Origin: Aspidiotus rigidus
Lineage: Eukaryota > Arthropoda > Insecta > Hemiptera > Diaspididae
Assembly (NCBI GenBank): GCA_035079385.1
Contig: JAVHKY010000011.1
Location: 10,186,001 to 10,250,000, forward strand
Reading direction: 5' to 3'
Length of the DNA: 64,000 nucleotides
The notes under the pieces were generated by a model. That model was not told the DNA's origin. It saw nothing but the letters and a program-made list of their open reading frames with translations, and ran no database searches. Within the stretch, counting starts at the first letter, position 1; each line of letters opens with the position of its first letter. Positions 10,305 to 20,540 of the stretch are shown piece by piece. The translations under genes and the position numbers were made by a program.

Positions 10305-11440
10305 GAAAATTGTGATTTTATTAATTTTAATTATTAATTATAATAATGTAAACTTGATGATTTTTTAAAGAATTATTTATTTAATAAAAATATTTATTTA
10401 TTTATTTATTTATTTATTTATATAATTATTGTTTATTTTTTGGGGTGGTTCCGACATTAATTTTTATCAATTTATATATTAATGATTAATTTTTAATTTA
10501 AATTTGTTAGTTTTTTATTTATTAGTACAAAAATCTACCGGTATATAATGTACGAATTAGTTTTATTCGAGCTATCATTCAATTTTTAATAAAAATATAA
10601 TGATTGGATTATAATAATTAAAATTTCAATTATTATAATATAAATAAATTAAAATTTTTATTGATGATATATAAAAAATTGAATGTCCTATTATTATATT
10701 ATTAATAATATTAAATTATTTAAATTGAATAAAATTTAACTATATTTAATTTCCCCATTCAAAAATTTTTATAAAATGAAATTTTAAATATTCTCAGTAC
10801 AAATTAAATTTTTGAAATTCAATTTATATTAATTAAATTAGGAAAAAAAAACAAGAAAAAAAGAGTTTAAAAAAAATTATTAATATTAAATTTATTAAAA
10901 AATTTTATCTATTATAAATAAATTTTAATAAATTAGAATTATAATTTCATTTTAATGAAATAATGATAATAATAGTAAAAATGTTAATTGAATTATAATA
11001 ATTAAATTTTTTATTTTACAAATAATTCTTTCAATAAATTTTTTAATAATTATAATCATAATTTATAATCTTTTATTTTTAATAATAATATTAATAATTA
11101 AATTTAAATTTAAATATTCAAATCAAAATTTCATATTATTATAATTAATTAATAAATATAAGTAAATTAAATTTAATAATATCAAATAGAAATTCATTAT
11201 CAATATTTCTAATTTTATTAATAATTTTATCAATAAAATATTAATAAAACTTTCAAAATTAAATTAAATTAAACCTAATTAAAAAAAAACATTATAAATA
11301 AAATCATCAAATTAATTTTTTACACCAAGATATTTGTCTTCAAGCAAGGGAATATCCAAGGAAAGGATATTGACATAATTTATTTTTTTATAAATAATTA
11401 AAATTTTAAATATGTACTCGTATAAGAATTAAATCGATTC
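10305..11440. other. extremely AT-rich block, about 1.1 kb
   Basis: Almost only A and T with very few G or C. It includes a (TTTA)n run near 10375-10425 and many TTAATTAAT-like words. No frame of any length. It could be an AT-rich satellite remnant, a matrix-attachment-like region, or a decayed mitochondrial insertion. I see no rRNA, tRNA or protein signature supporting the last. Confidence 0.6.
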
Positions 11441-12336
11441 CCATCCGTCGTTCGCAGTCTTTGACAAATCGTTTTCTAAATGCTCGAGGGGTACTTGAGG
11501 TGCTCGTTATACTCGACTCAGCCAGTCTTATTACAGAAAGACGCTCAAAATCTCTCTAATTTATTTCTGGAGAAAGACAGATTTCAAGATTTTTCCCGAA
11601 GGCGACGCCACCGAACCCTCTGCTTGGTGGAGGCCTGCCGCCCTCTCACCCCCACTGGGGCGGCAAATAGGAGGTTAGCGTCGGGGTGGAAAAATGTTTA
11701 ATCCGCCTCTAGACTCGAGGTGAGTCAAGTCCATTGCTTGAAGACTTTGCACCTACTGCTTGTTCTTCCTTTGTTTTAAGGGATTTTTAATTATATCCGA
11801 CTTTGATGATGTCACGCCTTCATACTTGTAATTTTTCTAAGTCCTTCCTTTGTTCCCTTCTAACCATTGGAGTAGAGGCTCTTCTTCAACTTGTATTTTT
11901 TTCTTAACGATCAATTAACCAAGTTGAGCCTACTTCATACTTGAAGAATCCTGAACTAAAATTTCCTTCTACAGTTACCTCATGTTAGTTCAACTCAAGA
12001 CTCCTTAGTTGTGCCTAGTTTAAAGTTTGAGAGTTTAACCAGTCTTGTGGGCCTGTCCCATCTATAAACGATTGGGACACGGAATTTCAAGTTCCCTAAA
12101 TTATATCAAGGCCATTAATGACGCTGTTCTTTGAAAGTAATCCTCATAGTTCGAAATTACTCTGAATAGAACGAGTTTTAGCATGAGATTCTGCTCTGAG
12201 CTTAGCTTATGAGAGTATAACTCGAAGCTCTTTGGTTGAAAAAAAAAAAGTTATGGCCAAGTTTATAGATTTATGGCTTTAAATTCTTCCACATTTTGAG
12301 GAACGAAATAAGAAAAATTATGTAGTTTGCAGAACT
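11441..12336. other. no gene recognised
   Basis: Noncoding. A GC-richer patch at about 11595-11680 (GGCGACGCCACC, CCCCCACTGGGGCGGC) contrasts with the AT-rich neighbour and has the look of a repeat fragment. Confidence 0.4.
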
Positions 12337-12342
12337 TTTATT
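12337..12342 (-). terminator. polyadenylation signal AATAAA
   Basis: AATAAA on the minus strand, 130 bases downstream of the stop of the two-exon secreted-protein gene. Confidence 0.6.
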
Positions 12343-12472
12343 TGTAATCAAAATACATACGGAGCGGTTGGATAAAACATCAAAATTTTATAAGTCATAA
12401 ATAGTAAATACATACGCAGCATCCGATGAGATGATCCACATCGGAGCAATGTATGTAGGCTGTAGGAAAAAA

Positions 12473-13724
12473 TCATTTTCGAGATTTCTGATAAACCACA
12501 AAACGACCTTCGCTCGGAGAAACAAGATAAACATTTTTGTCGACGCCCTCGATTACACTGGCGTTTATTTCCCAGGTGGACTCACCTTTTTTAACTTGGA
12601 ATCCTCCCATCGTTTGTCCTGTATTTTTATGTTTAAGATTTGTTCCAGCATATTCAATGGCATTCTGGGCCAACATTTGACTTACGCAGAACGATGTCAT
12701 CCCTTCGTAAGCAGTTTTCGGTTCTCCATCTACAGAAGCAAAGAAAAATGAGATTATTACTTTCGAGAATTTGTGGTATTGGGGCTCATTCCGTAGAGAA
12801 GTCATTCGCCTATCCGGGGAATTTTAGTTCAAAGGAAGCGAAGGCTCTGGACAAACTACAGCACAATCCAGCACAAACGTACAGTAACGTGTTTCAACCT
12901 CTTTCACATCCCAAATTTCGATCTAGGGGGGTCGAGTCATGCAAGCGAGCTTCCTCTCCGCCATTGCGATTTCCAATTTGAAAGTGGAATGAATCGTTGC
13001 GCTGGATTACGATTATACTTTTATTAATTCTGATTTCCTTCTCTTTTCTCTCTTGAGAAAGTCTGCGGACACGGAAGATACAATTTTACTTTTTAAAGGA
13101 TTTCTTTGGGCGAGAAAGGAATAAAACGTTCGTTTTGGGTTTTGACACTGTTTCATTCGCCGTGCTGGTCTCCTTCCTCTCCTACAGTATGAAAGATTCT
13201 ATGTTTTGACCAAAAATCTAAATACCTAGAGGCTTGCATATTTACGATCCAGCTTCTTGGAGGAGACTAACAAAAATGTAAAAAACAACAGCGCAATCCA
13301 GAACAAACGTAACACAAACGTATTAACCCCTTTCACATTCTAAATTTTGATCCAGGGTGGTTGAGTCACCTACCTTGTCTCTGGACTTCTAGTTTTGAGA
13401 AAAGCCCTACTCGAGAAATGATTCGCTTTCGTTCACAAGACAGATGAGTCCAACATTTTAAACGAAAGATTTGAGGAAAGTCTGAACTAAAGAAGAAAAC
13501 GCTTGGGAGAATAAGATAAAATAAGAGGTGAAGTTGTGCATCGTTCAAATTACGTATAAAGATCCTAAAAACAAGTAAAGTTTATCAATGAAAATTTATT
13601 TTAAAATTTCGTTACATGGTGTGATTTGATCGACTTTCTTCTCACTCCAGCCAGGTAGAGCGAAAGCAAAATCGACTGGTAGGAGTATGAATACTATCCA
13701 AAATAGTTCGTTGGATTTCAACAT
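12473..13724 (-). CDS. two-exon small secreted protein, 121 aa
   Basis: Exon 1 is 13724 down to 13616; the intron is 13615-12730 (GTAAC... CTGTAG); exon 2 is 12729 down to 12473, with stop TGA at 12475-12473. Exon 1 ends in phase 1 and exon 2 opens in the matching phase, giving exactly 366 coding bases. Residues 1-22 form a classic signal peptide (basic start, IVFILL core, AFA cleavage site). The mature part is about 99 aa with one Cys (C51), an amphipathic stretch at 44-64, then GGFQVKKG at 78-85 and alternating strand-like segments. A PGW near the mature N-terminus, one helix, a Q-x-x-x-G turn and strands recall the cystatin layout, but key residues do not match and I do not assign the family. 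An AATAAA lies downstream. A tract TTTTTTTATAG just before the ATG could be the acceptor of a 5' UTR intron. Confidence 0.65.
12865..13375. repeat. two related blocks inside the intron
   Basis: 12865-12945 and 13288-13370 share CAGCACAATCCAGCACAAACG-like starts, then CCTCTTTCACAT and GATCTAGGGGGGTCGAGTCA-like ends. This is a diverged direct duplication about 420 bp apart within the intron of the secreted-protein gene. Confidence 0.6.
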
Positions 13725-16144
13725 AGTGTATTTCCTATAAAAAAACAAGCGACAGATAAAGATAATATGAAACATATTTATTCATTTAGCTCCGCCAGAA
13801 AATTTGAATTATGATTATTAGATAATCCATCATTCTTCAAAGCTGCTGATCAGAGAGACTTCTCCTTCTTCAAGGATGTCCCTTCATATCGTGGTCAAAT
13901 AGCTCGATAATCAGAATTTTCCCGGGTCCCCCTCTTCTTATAAATAAGTCGAAAGTCCTCCGCTTCTCTTATATTTTACGTACAGTTGGACGGTCAAAAT
14001 TTTCCGAGGTTCCCTGATATAGCTGAAAGGTGGAGTCTCTCAAGTAAGTCTCTGTTCTCCCTCTCACAACGTACCGGAAGGTGTAAATTTCTTCCAATAT
14101 TCCTCTACGAGACAGGTTTTTAGGTTAAGAACCGTACTTTTTGCAAATACTGTAAATTAGGAATAAGCCAGGAATTTTTGAACGAATCGTCAAGTACAAT
14201 CTTTCGATAATTTTTTTTCCGAGTAATTTCTCGCTAGAATTTTTGAAACTCAACTTTGGAATATAATTCTGCTAAAGATTAATCTTACCGAATGCTCTTC
14301 GTGAGTAATTTTCTTTTAGTCGCTTTCTGAACTAAATCGTATATAGCAAGAACGGAACAACTACAGTCGAGTTCAACTGAAACGGATAATTTCTTTAAGA
14401 ACGAGCGTAATTAAATAATACAATTCCCAATTATCATGAAAATCGAAAAAATCGCGCACGATTTTCTGTGTCTGGCGTTTTACAAAATAATAAACAGAAA
14501 TATTTTTCGCCAGCACCTTTTTTTTTTCAAAATTACGAGACGCTCGTACATTGAGCTATCTATGAAAAAACATTACAAAAAACAAACGATTTTCTTTGTA
14601 GTAAATATGCCCGGGTTTCTTTGTATTATCTGTATTTCATTTTCTCTCCTCTGGTGACATGTGTTTCAAATAATTATCATGCTTTCTGTGAAAGAAAAAA
14701 TAAAAAAATGCTTACGCAGCCGCGTAAGCAATACACGACTTTTCACCTGTATCTACAATCAAGTTTTTTGCTTAAACTTTAACTCTAGTACTCCAATTTA
14801 TTCAATGAATCGTTTTCTCAATAAGATACACACATCCTCAACATCTCTTGCCACTCTAATTCATTCTTGATCATCTCCGATTCTCAAGCATCTTTTAATG
14901 TTGGTTGTTGTAGACTCACACATAACATTCATTCATGAGAAACTCAACACAAACGAGCAAATCTTTCACACATATAAAACTATTTCATCACTCAAAAAAA
15001 TGACAAAATTATACGCAAAGAATTGTTGCACTATTACTATACTAACACAACATTCATTCATGACTGACTCAACACGAACGAACACATCTTTAAAATTCAT
15101 TCATAAAGAGCGTATCCTTACGTGTGTGAACAGGTAACCCAAAAAATGAATAAAACTAGCTACAACTACACTGACAATCTACGTAATCAAAGGTTACCCT
15201 TCGCTTTTGATGACGAAAGCGGCTACCTGAAGTTTAGTACTACAAAATATTAGTAGCTCGAATATATATGCAAATTTCATCAAATTAGTTCACGTTTCAA
15301 TTTGAGATTTCTCACGAACCAAACATCGTATCAACACCAAAAGTTCACAATTACATTTTTAGACATGTAAATTACAATATATCAACATTTGAAAAAAATT
15401 GAACAAACCATATCAGAGTTATAGGAGTGGGGAATTTTTTTAAAAATTGGGTATATCTGGAGAACTACTGATCCGATCGTCAAAAAAAATGCAGGTGCAC
15501 AACTTCAGATATAACACTACAACTTGACTAAGTTTCAAGAAAATCCATCCAGTAGTCTCGGAGGAGAAGTCCGGACAAATTTTGATCCATATATATATAT
15601 ATATATATATATCCATATATATATATATACCTGAAATTTTTTTAATGACGTAGCGATGATCTATGACCTCTAAAACGTCGAGAAAGTTCATTTCCCCCCC
15701 TTTCTGCCACAACTGTGACGGGTGTAATACTCGCTTTTCTACGAAAAGTCGGTAAAAACACATGATACAGGACAGAAGCTAACATGTGTCCTCCAGAAAC
15801 CAGTAAGATCATATTGAATCGATTCTACACATTATACCGACTTTTGATGCGTCCGTCTTGGTCAAGATGACGTCATAAAAATGTCCCTCCCGCCAGTATT
15901 TCTTGGCTTAGTATAAACCTGTAGTAATCCGTATGTTGGGCTCATTCATATTTAGTCTTGTACACATGTAGTATACTGTATGCTAGGCTAAGTGGCTCAC
16001 GGCTCCCCCTCTCTTCTCGTTCACCTGAACAGCCTACTATGGGCCTATGATATCATACTACGCTCTGCCTTCTCTCTCTTAAGCCCTAGTTTACCATATA
16101 ATTATTGGGAGTGAGTTGGACCAAGTAATCAAATCGATTCGGTC
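13725..16144. other. intergenic: family X fragment, small repeats, TA microsatellite
   Basis: 13893-14115 is a diverged family X piece (AGCTCGATAATCAGAATTTT, GTCCCCCTCTTC, GACAGGTTTTTAGGTTAA). 14713-14732 is a short hairpin, GCTTACGCAGCCGCGTAAGC. 14928-14975 and 15048-15095 are a direct repeat of about 128 bp period (ACATTCATTCATGA...CTCAACAC). 15590-15629 is an interrupted (AT)n. The area around 15465-15585 has a degraded repetitive look. No gene seen. Confidence 0.5.
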
Positions 16145-16294
16145 CAAAAGCCGTAGAAAATTATACGAGTCGCGAGAACTTTCGGTTAAACGACCACACT
16201 CAGGCAAAGAGGAAACGCGACTCAACGAGCTTGACAATGATGGTTGTTTAAACGGAAGTACTATCGCGACTCGTATAATTTTCTACGGCTTTTG
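16145..16294. repeat. hairpin/MITE-like inverted repeat
   Basis: Arms 16145-16195 and 16242-16294 are complementary, about 30 bp of it perfectly (CAAAAGCCGTAGAAAATTAT, then ACGAGTCGCGA), then with mismatches; the loop is about 46 bp. No coding content. It may be a compact non-autonomous element; no clear target duplication is visible. Confidence 0.75.
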
Positions 16295-16954
16295 TAACTT
16301 TCCTTCAGTTCACTCTTTTGCGTATTGTGGGATGTTTTTCCATCCCAATATATACTGTGTGTTACTCTAGTATAGAGGAAGCCTAATATACGGGGGCAGG
16401 GTGAGCTATGCAGCATAAAATATAGTACATTAAGCCCTCGATATGTTGTATATCAGGCTTAGTACGACCTAGTATACTGTGCGTTAGACGTAGAGTAATG
16501 AAGGCGAAGATGCAGGTCTCAATAAAGTAGCGATCCAAGTCCGTGGCCACTGATCGAAGAGTTCCCAAGACGGGCTGCAGCGATGTCTCACCAACTGCAG
16601 TTTCTCATCAACGAGAAACCTACACCGAGGATGGCCAGCCTCAGCTTTGGGTCTACGTTTTCAGCTCCCGGCCCCACCTCAACTGGCGTCCTACCTGACA
16701 TCTGATTAGTGCTACAACACTCACCAACGCGGCTCCCATGCAACAACACCAGACACTCCCTCAAAGAGTCTTCTCCACCGTCCCACCGGCGGTAAACCAG
16801 AAACCAATATCATTCACGCGGTCAACAACTTGGACCATGAAGACTAACAGATTCAAGATCTACCCCACTTCTTGAACAAGGCTCGTCCACCGACCCGTCT
16901 TGTTCCTTCTGGATGTCAGCGAGCTAGACCTCTACATCTTCCGTCACTCATTCT
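16295..16954. other. no gene recognised
   Basis: Noncoding, moderately GC-rich from 16560 to 16930. It lies on the 3' side of the RTE relic (minus strand) and may be part of that element, but no reverse transcriptase motif is visible. Confidence 0.4.
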
Positions 16955-17640
16955 AAAGTCCGTCAGTGTTCGTTGAAAAAGTTTGATTTTCCAATTTTTC
17001 GGTGATTACTTTCTTGATATTTTGTTTCAAAGTGGGGCTTTTTAATTTCTCTATCTATGTCAATCTTTTTCTTACGGTCCAAGTCAGCGTCCGCTCCTGG
17101 ATAAGTTTTTACCAACTTGACTGTGCATCTATATTCGCTGTTAATGAGGTTGTAATCTATATGATTTCGCACCACGCCATCTCTGCCGTACAAATTTAAA
17201 TTGACATATATACAAATAATGAATACGAGAAAAAGAGGCTAAATCAAGTACACCCACAACCTCGTTTCCTCGTATTCATTATCTGCATACACGTCAATTA
17301 AACTTTGTACGGCAGATCTGCTCTATGTATAGCCGCCTCGGGTTTTGCTTGTAAAATGTGTTAGTGACCGCTAGCTTGTGTTCTTCGCAGAACTGCACCA
17401 ATCTGTCACCTCTTGTGTTTCTTTCCCCTAAGCCAAATTTTCCTACTACTGTTCCGTGCTCTCCGGAACAAATTTTGGCGTTGAAATCTCTAATTACAAA
17501 GGTGAGCTTTCCAGGCTTTGGCAAGTTCACGAGTTCCTCAACATTTTCATGGAATTCCTCTATTTCTTCATTCGATCCATCTGTTGTGGACTGACATTTG
17601 ACTAGTGGCTGGAGACTGTATTTTTGATTTTTGTCTAGCG
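16955..17640 (-). pseudogene. RTE-type LINE endonuclease (EEP/APE) relic
   Basis: Minus-strand frames encode EEIEEFHENVEEL, then FVIRDFNAKI (GDFNAKIG with G changed to R), then KFGLGERNTRGDRLVQFCEE, VTNTFYKQNPRRLY, and after an insertion DGVVRNHIDYNLIN and VKTYPGADAD. This order is the endonuclease domain of RTE/BovB and CR1-type LINEs, often annotated craniofacial development protein 2-like. The catalytic GDFN is damaged, the frame is split, and a palindromic insert at 17181-17317 replaces the usual TW-S-PDG segment. No reverse transcriptase is attached. Confidence 0.8.
17181..17317. mobile_element. palindromic insert inside the RTE relic
   Basis: Arms 17181-17238 and 17260-17317 are complementary (TCTGCCGTACAAA...AATTGAC...ATAATGAATACGAG) with few mismatches and a loop of about 21 bp. 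It interrupts the endonuclease frame between the RRLY and DGVVRN motifs. Either a MITE or an inverted duplication created during a repair event. Confidence 0.7.
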
Positions 17641-18150
17641 TGATCTTCTTTCCCTTTGGCCTTTGGAATTTTTAGATTCTGATTTGATAATCGAATTTAA
17701 TGAAATTCTAATAGGATGATGATATTCTACTGCTGAATAACTTTCAAAAGATACCAAACTCAACGATCAGCCGAAAACCAGCTTTATTCAGGCAAAAGCC
17801 AGCTTTATTGTTTTGGCTGATGGAAAGCCAAACGTCTAAGCTGTACTTTTCAAGGTCATCACTGTATTATTTGACTGTAACGCCCTGATTTGTATCCTTC
17901 CTGCTAATTTTGATTGCAGGTCAAAAGTGACTATTTTCCAAGCCTGAGTCTCAGGGTTTTTGACTGAAATAATTATAAGTTGATAACGGTTATTGGTCCA
18001 ATGGTCTGGTCAGCAGTTTCAAAATTGAATCGGTTAACGGTTATCGGTCGCATGAAGTATTTGTCTGAAACGGTCAAAATGACAATTATTAAAACATGAT
18101 TTGATCATAACGGTTCATAATGGTCAAAATAGAGAAAAACATTTCTTGGT
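17641..18150. other. intergenic, ACGGTCA-rich flank of the satellite
   Basis: No gene. From 17985 the words ACGGTTAT, CGGTCAAAATG and GGTTATCGGTC recur, and related words in opposite orientation flank the other side of the satellite (18740-18850). The whole 17.98-18.86 kb block may be one repeat element with a satellite core. Confidence 0.5.
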
Positions 18151-18154
18151 AGAA

Positions 18155-18720
18155 AGAAAATGTTTTTAAACTGAAAAAATATGTTTTTCAACTTCAAAAA
18201 TATGTTTTTAAACATGTTTTTGAACAAAAAAAACATGTTCTTAAACTAAAAAACATGTTTTAAAACTAAAAAACATGTTTTAAAGCTGAAAAACATGTTT
18301 TCAATCTAAAAAAGATGTTTTAAAACCAAAAAGTATGTTTTCAAACTAAAAAACATGTTTTTAAACAAAAAAAACATGTTCTTAAACTAAAAAACATGTT
18401 TTAAAGCTGAAAAACATGTTTTCAAACTAAAAAAGATGTTTTCAAACCAAAAAGTATGTTTTCAAACTAAAGAACATGTTTTCAAACTAAAAAAAAATAT
18501 GTTTTTAAACCGAAAAAAAAATGTTTCCAAACTAAAAAACATGTTTTAAACTGAAAAAACATGTTGTTGAACTGAAAAAACATGTATTCAAAAGTTTAAA
18601 ACATGTTTTTAAACAAAAAAAAACATTTTCCAAACTGAAGAAACATGTTTATGAGCTGAAAAAACGTTTTTGAAATGTTTTTTCAATTCAAAACGTGTTT
18701 TCAAAGTGGAGAACATTGAA
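18155..18720. repeat. tandem satellite of ACATGT-centred units
   Basis: About two dozen units of roughly 19-25 bp, typically AAACTAAAAAACATGTTTT with variants. There is a higher-order repeat: the series from 18230 to 18360 is repeated from 18363 to 18480 with the same order of variant units (AACATGTTC, AGCTGAAAAACATG, AAAGATG, AAAGTATG). Confidence 0.85.
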
Positions 18721-18859
18721 CAGGTGATTGACAACATGATCGCTATGACCGTTTTGACCGGAACATTTATCCGTCAAACGGTCACGGTCAATGTAGGAGT
18801 TTCCTTTTAAACGTTTATCGGTCAATTGATCAACAAACATTTTTTTCCTTTCGGTGATC

Positions 18860-19453
18860 GTTTATAACAGTTATTTCGCAAACCAAAATCATACAAAAAA
18901 TTGTTGTCCCAAATTTTTTGTCTTTCAGCGTCAATATTCTTCCCATCGGTGTCAAATCTTCACAAAATACAAAATAAATAATATTTCTTCACTTGGCACT
19001 AGGCAAAATGCAAGAAAATGGAAAATGGACGACTTCTTTGTCGTTTGTTCACTGAATTTTAAATGAACGTAAACGCCGTTCATTTTTTGGCGTTCATGTA
19101 CGTGAACGGAACCAAAGGAAACCGTCGATACCATTATGCAGTTTCGCTATTTCCACTGCACTGTCTATACTGCTACAACACTTATGAAGTCCTCCATGTG
19201 CGCTGTAGCGCAGTAACGCGGAAGCTGCTTCCCATATGTTTTGTTGGGATTTCCAAACCTCAGCCTTTGGGAATAGCCCTTTCCAAACCTTGAGGCAGCG
19301 GCGTGACCCACTCTCTCTATTGCTAACCTCAGCGCCTGTGTCTCGAAAATGAGTTTAAAAAGTTTGAGCGAGAAATTATTTGGAGGAAAAAATTCGAACG
19401 ATATACGTCCCAGTCCAATTCTATTTTGTTTTTTTTTATCTTGTTCTGAGTGT
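18860..19453. other. no gene recognised
   Basis: Noncoding. Several short overlapping frames on both strands have no recognisable domain or splice logic. Confidence 0.4.
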
Positions 19454-19461
19454 ATTTGCAG

Positions 19462-19799
19462 CAGAGATGTTGCACGAAAACGAATCACGAAATTAACGAA
19501 AGTTTTTGGGCTGAAATAACGAAACGAAATGCAGTAACGAAAATGAAAATAATTTCGTTCCAACAGAAAATTTTGAAAAAAGGAAATACCGAAAACAAAA
19601 TTGGAGACGTCTGAGCAAAGTCAATATATTTTGCACGAAAACGAATAACTTAACTAAAATAACGACGTTTTTGGGCTGAATTAAGGGAACGAAAGTCAGT
19701 AACGAATATCGAAAGTAATTTCGTTTTAGTATAGAAAATTGCAAGATAACGAAGGTAAATACCGAAATGAAAGTTTTGAATTTCGTTATAACATCTCTG
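19462..19799. mobile_element. hAT-type MITE, 338 bp
   Basis: Ends CAGAGATGTT and AACATCTCTG are inverted. They are flanked by 8-bp direct repeats ATTTGCAG (19454-19461) and ATTCGCAG (19800-19807), 7 of 8 identical, as expected for hAT target duplications. Inside, a block of about 165 bp is repeated in tandem (ACGAAAACGAAT...TTTTTGGGCTGAA...AACGAAA...TAATTTCGTT). No coding capacity. Confidence 0.8.
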
Positions 19800-19807
19800 A
19801 TTCGCAG

Positions 19808-20540
19808 TAAATACAGTTTCTAACGGGGAATCTATTTTATGGGAGAATATTTGCCATGGGGTGGAATAATTTTGACTTTCAACCTATTATGATTTTAATA
19901 AGAAAGTGACTCAAAAGCACATATGAATCCGTCTTAATTCAATTGTACAACTCCTTCCTTCACATAAGAAAAAACACATCACAGGTTCGTATTCTCACTT
20001 ATTATCGTAATTATTACGAACAGAATGATTATCAGCTCGAGAGAAAACATCGCGTCTACAGTAACGTTATTAGGACGACGTTCGTTATACAAAACAATTA
20101 CTTTTATAAAAAATTTCAAAAAATATATATATATATAATATATATCATCACAAACGTAAAAAGTAGAGCATGAAATGCAGTTAGGAAAAAGAGCAAAGCT
20201 TTGACAACAAAGTTACATGACCTTGATCTTGTAGAAAATCTCAAATCACATAGTTTCAAAGGTAACGCGAATAAATAAAACGTCATTTTGAAGCTGTATA
20301 CTCGTACAAAATATTATACCCCATTATGGGGTGACACAATAACCTATATTAAGGATTACTTCCACTCAGTACTAAGCAGTGTAATTAAAACGTGCGCAGA
20401 TCTTATCCGAGAAGATCGCAAAAGTTATTTTTCTTCAATTTGAAGAAAATTTTACGAACACGGAAAATTACGACGAATGACTAGGTTGAAACTCATAAGA
20501 AAGAGTTGAGCGGGTTATATTTGCTTTACTCTCGATATTT
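19808..20540. other. 3' flank of the transporter gene, no other gene
   Basis: Probable 3' UTR and intergenic sequence of the minus-strand transporter gene. A short (TA)n lies at 20127-20145. No canonical minus-strand AATAAA was found close to the stop. Confidence 0.4.

Noticed and set aside
10305..11440. AT-rich block as a mitochondrial insertion
   Set aside because: No mitochondrial gene, tRNA or rRNA signature could be read; composition alone is not evidence.
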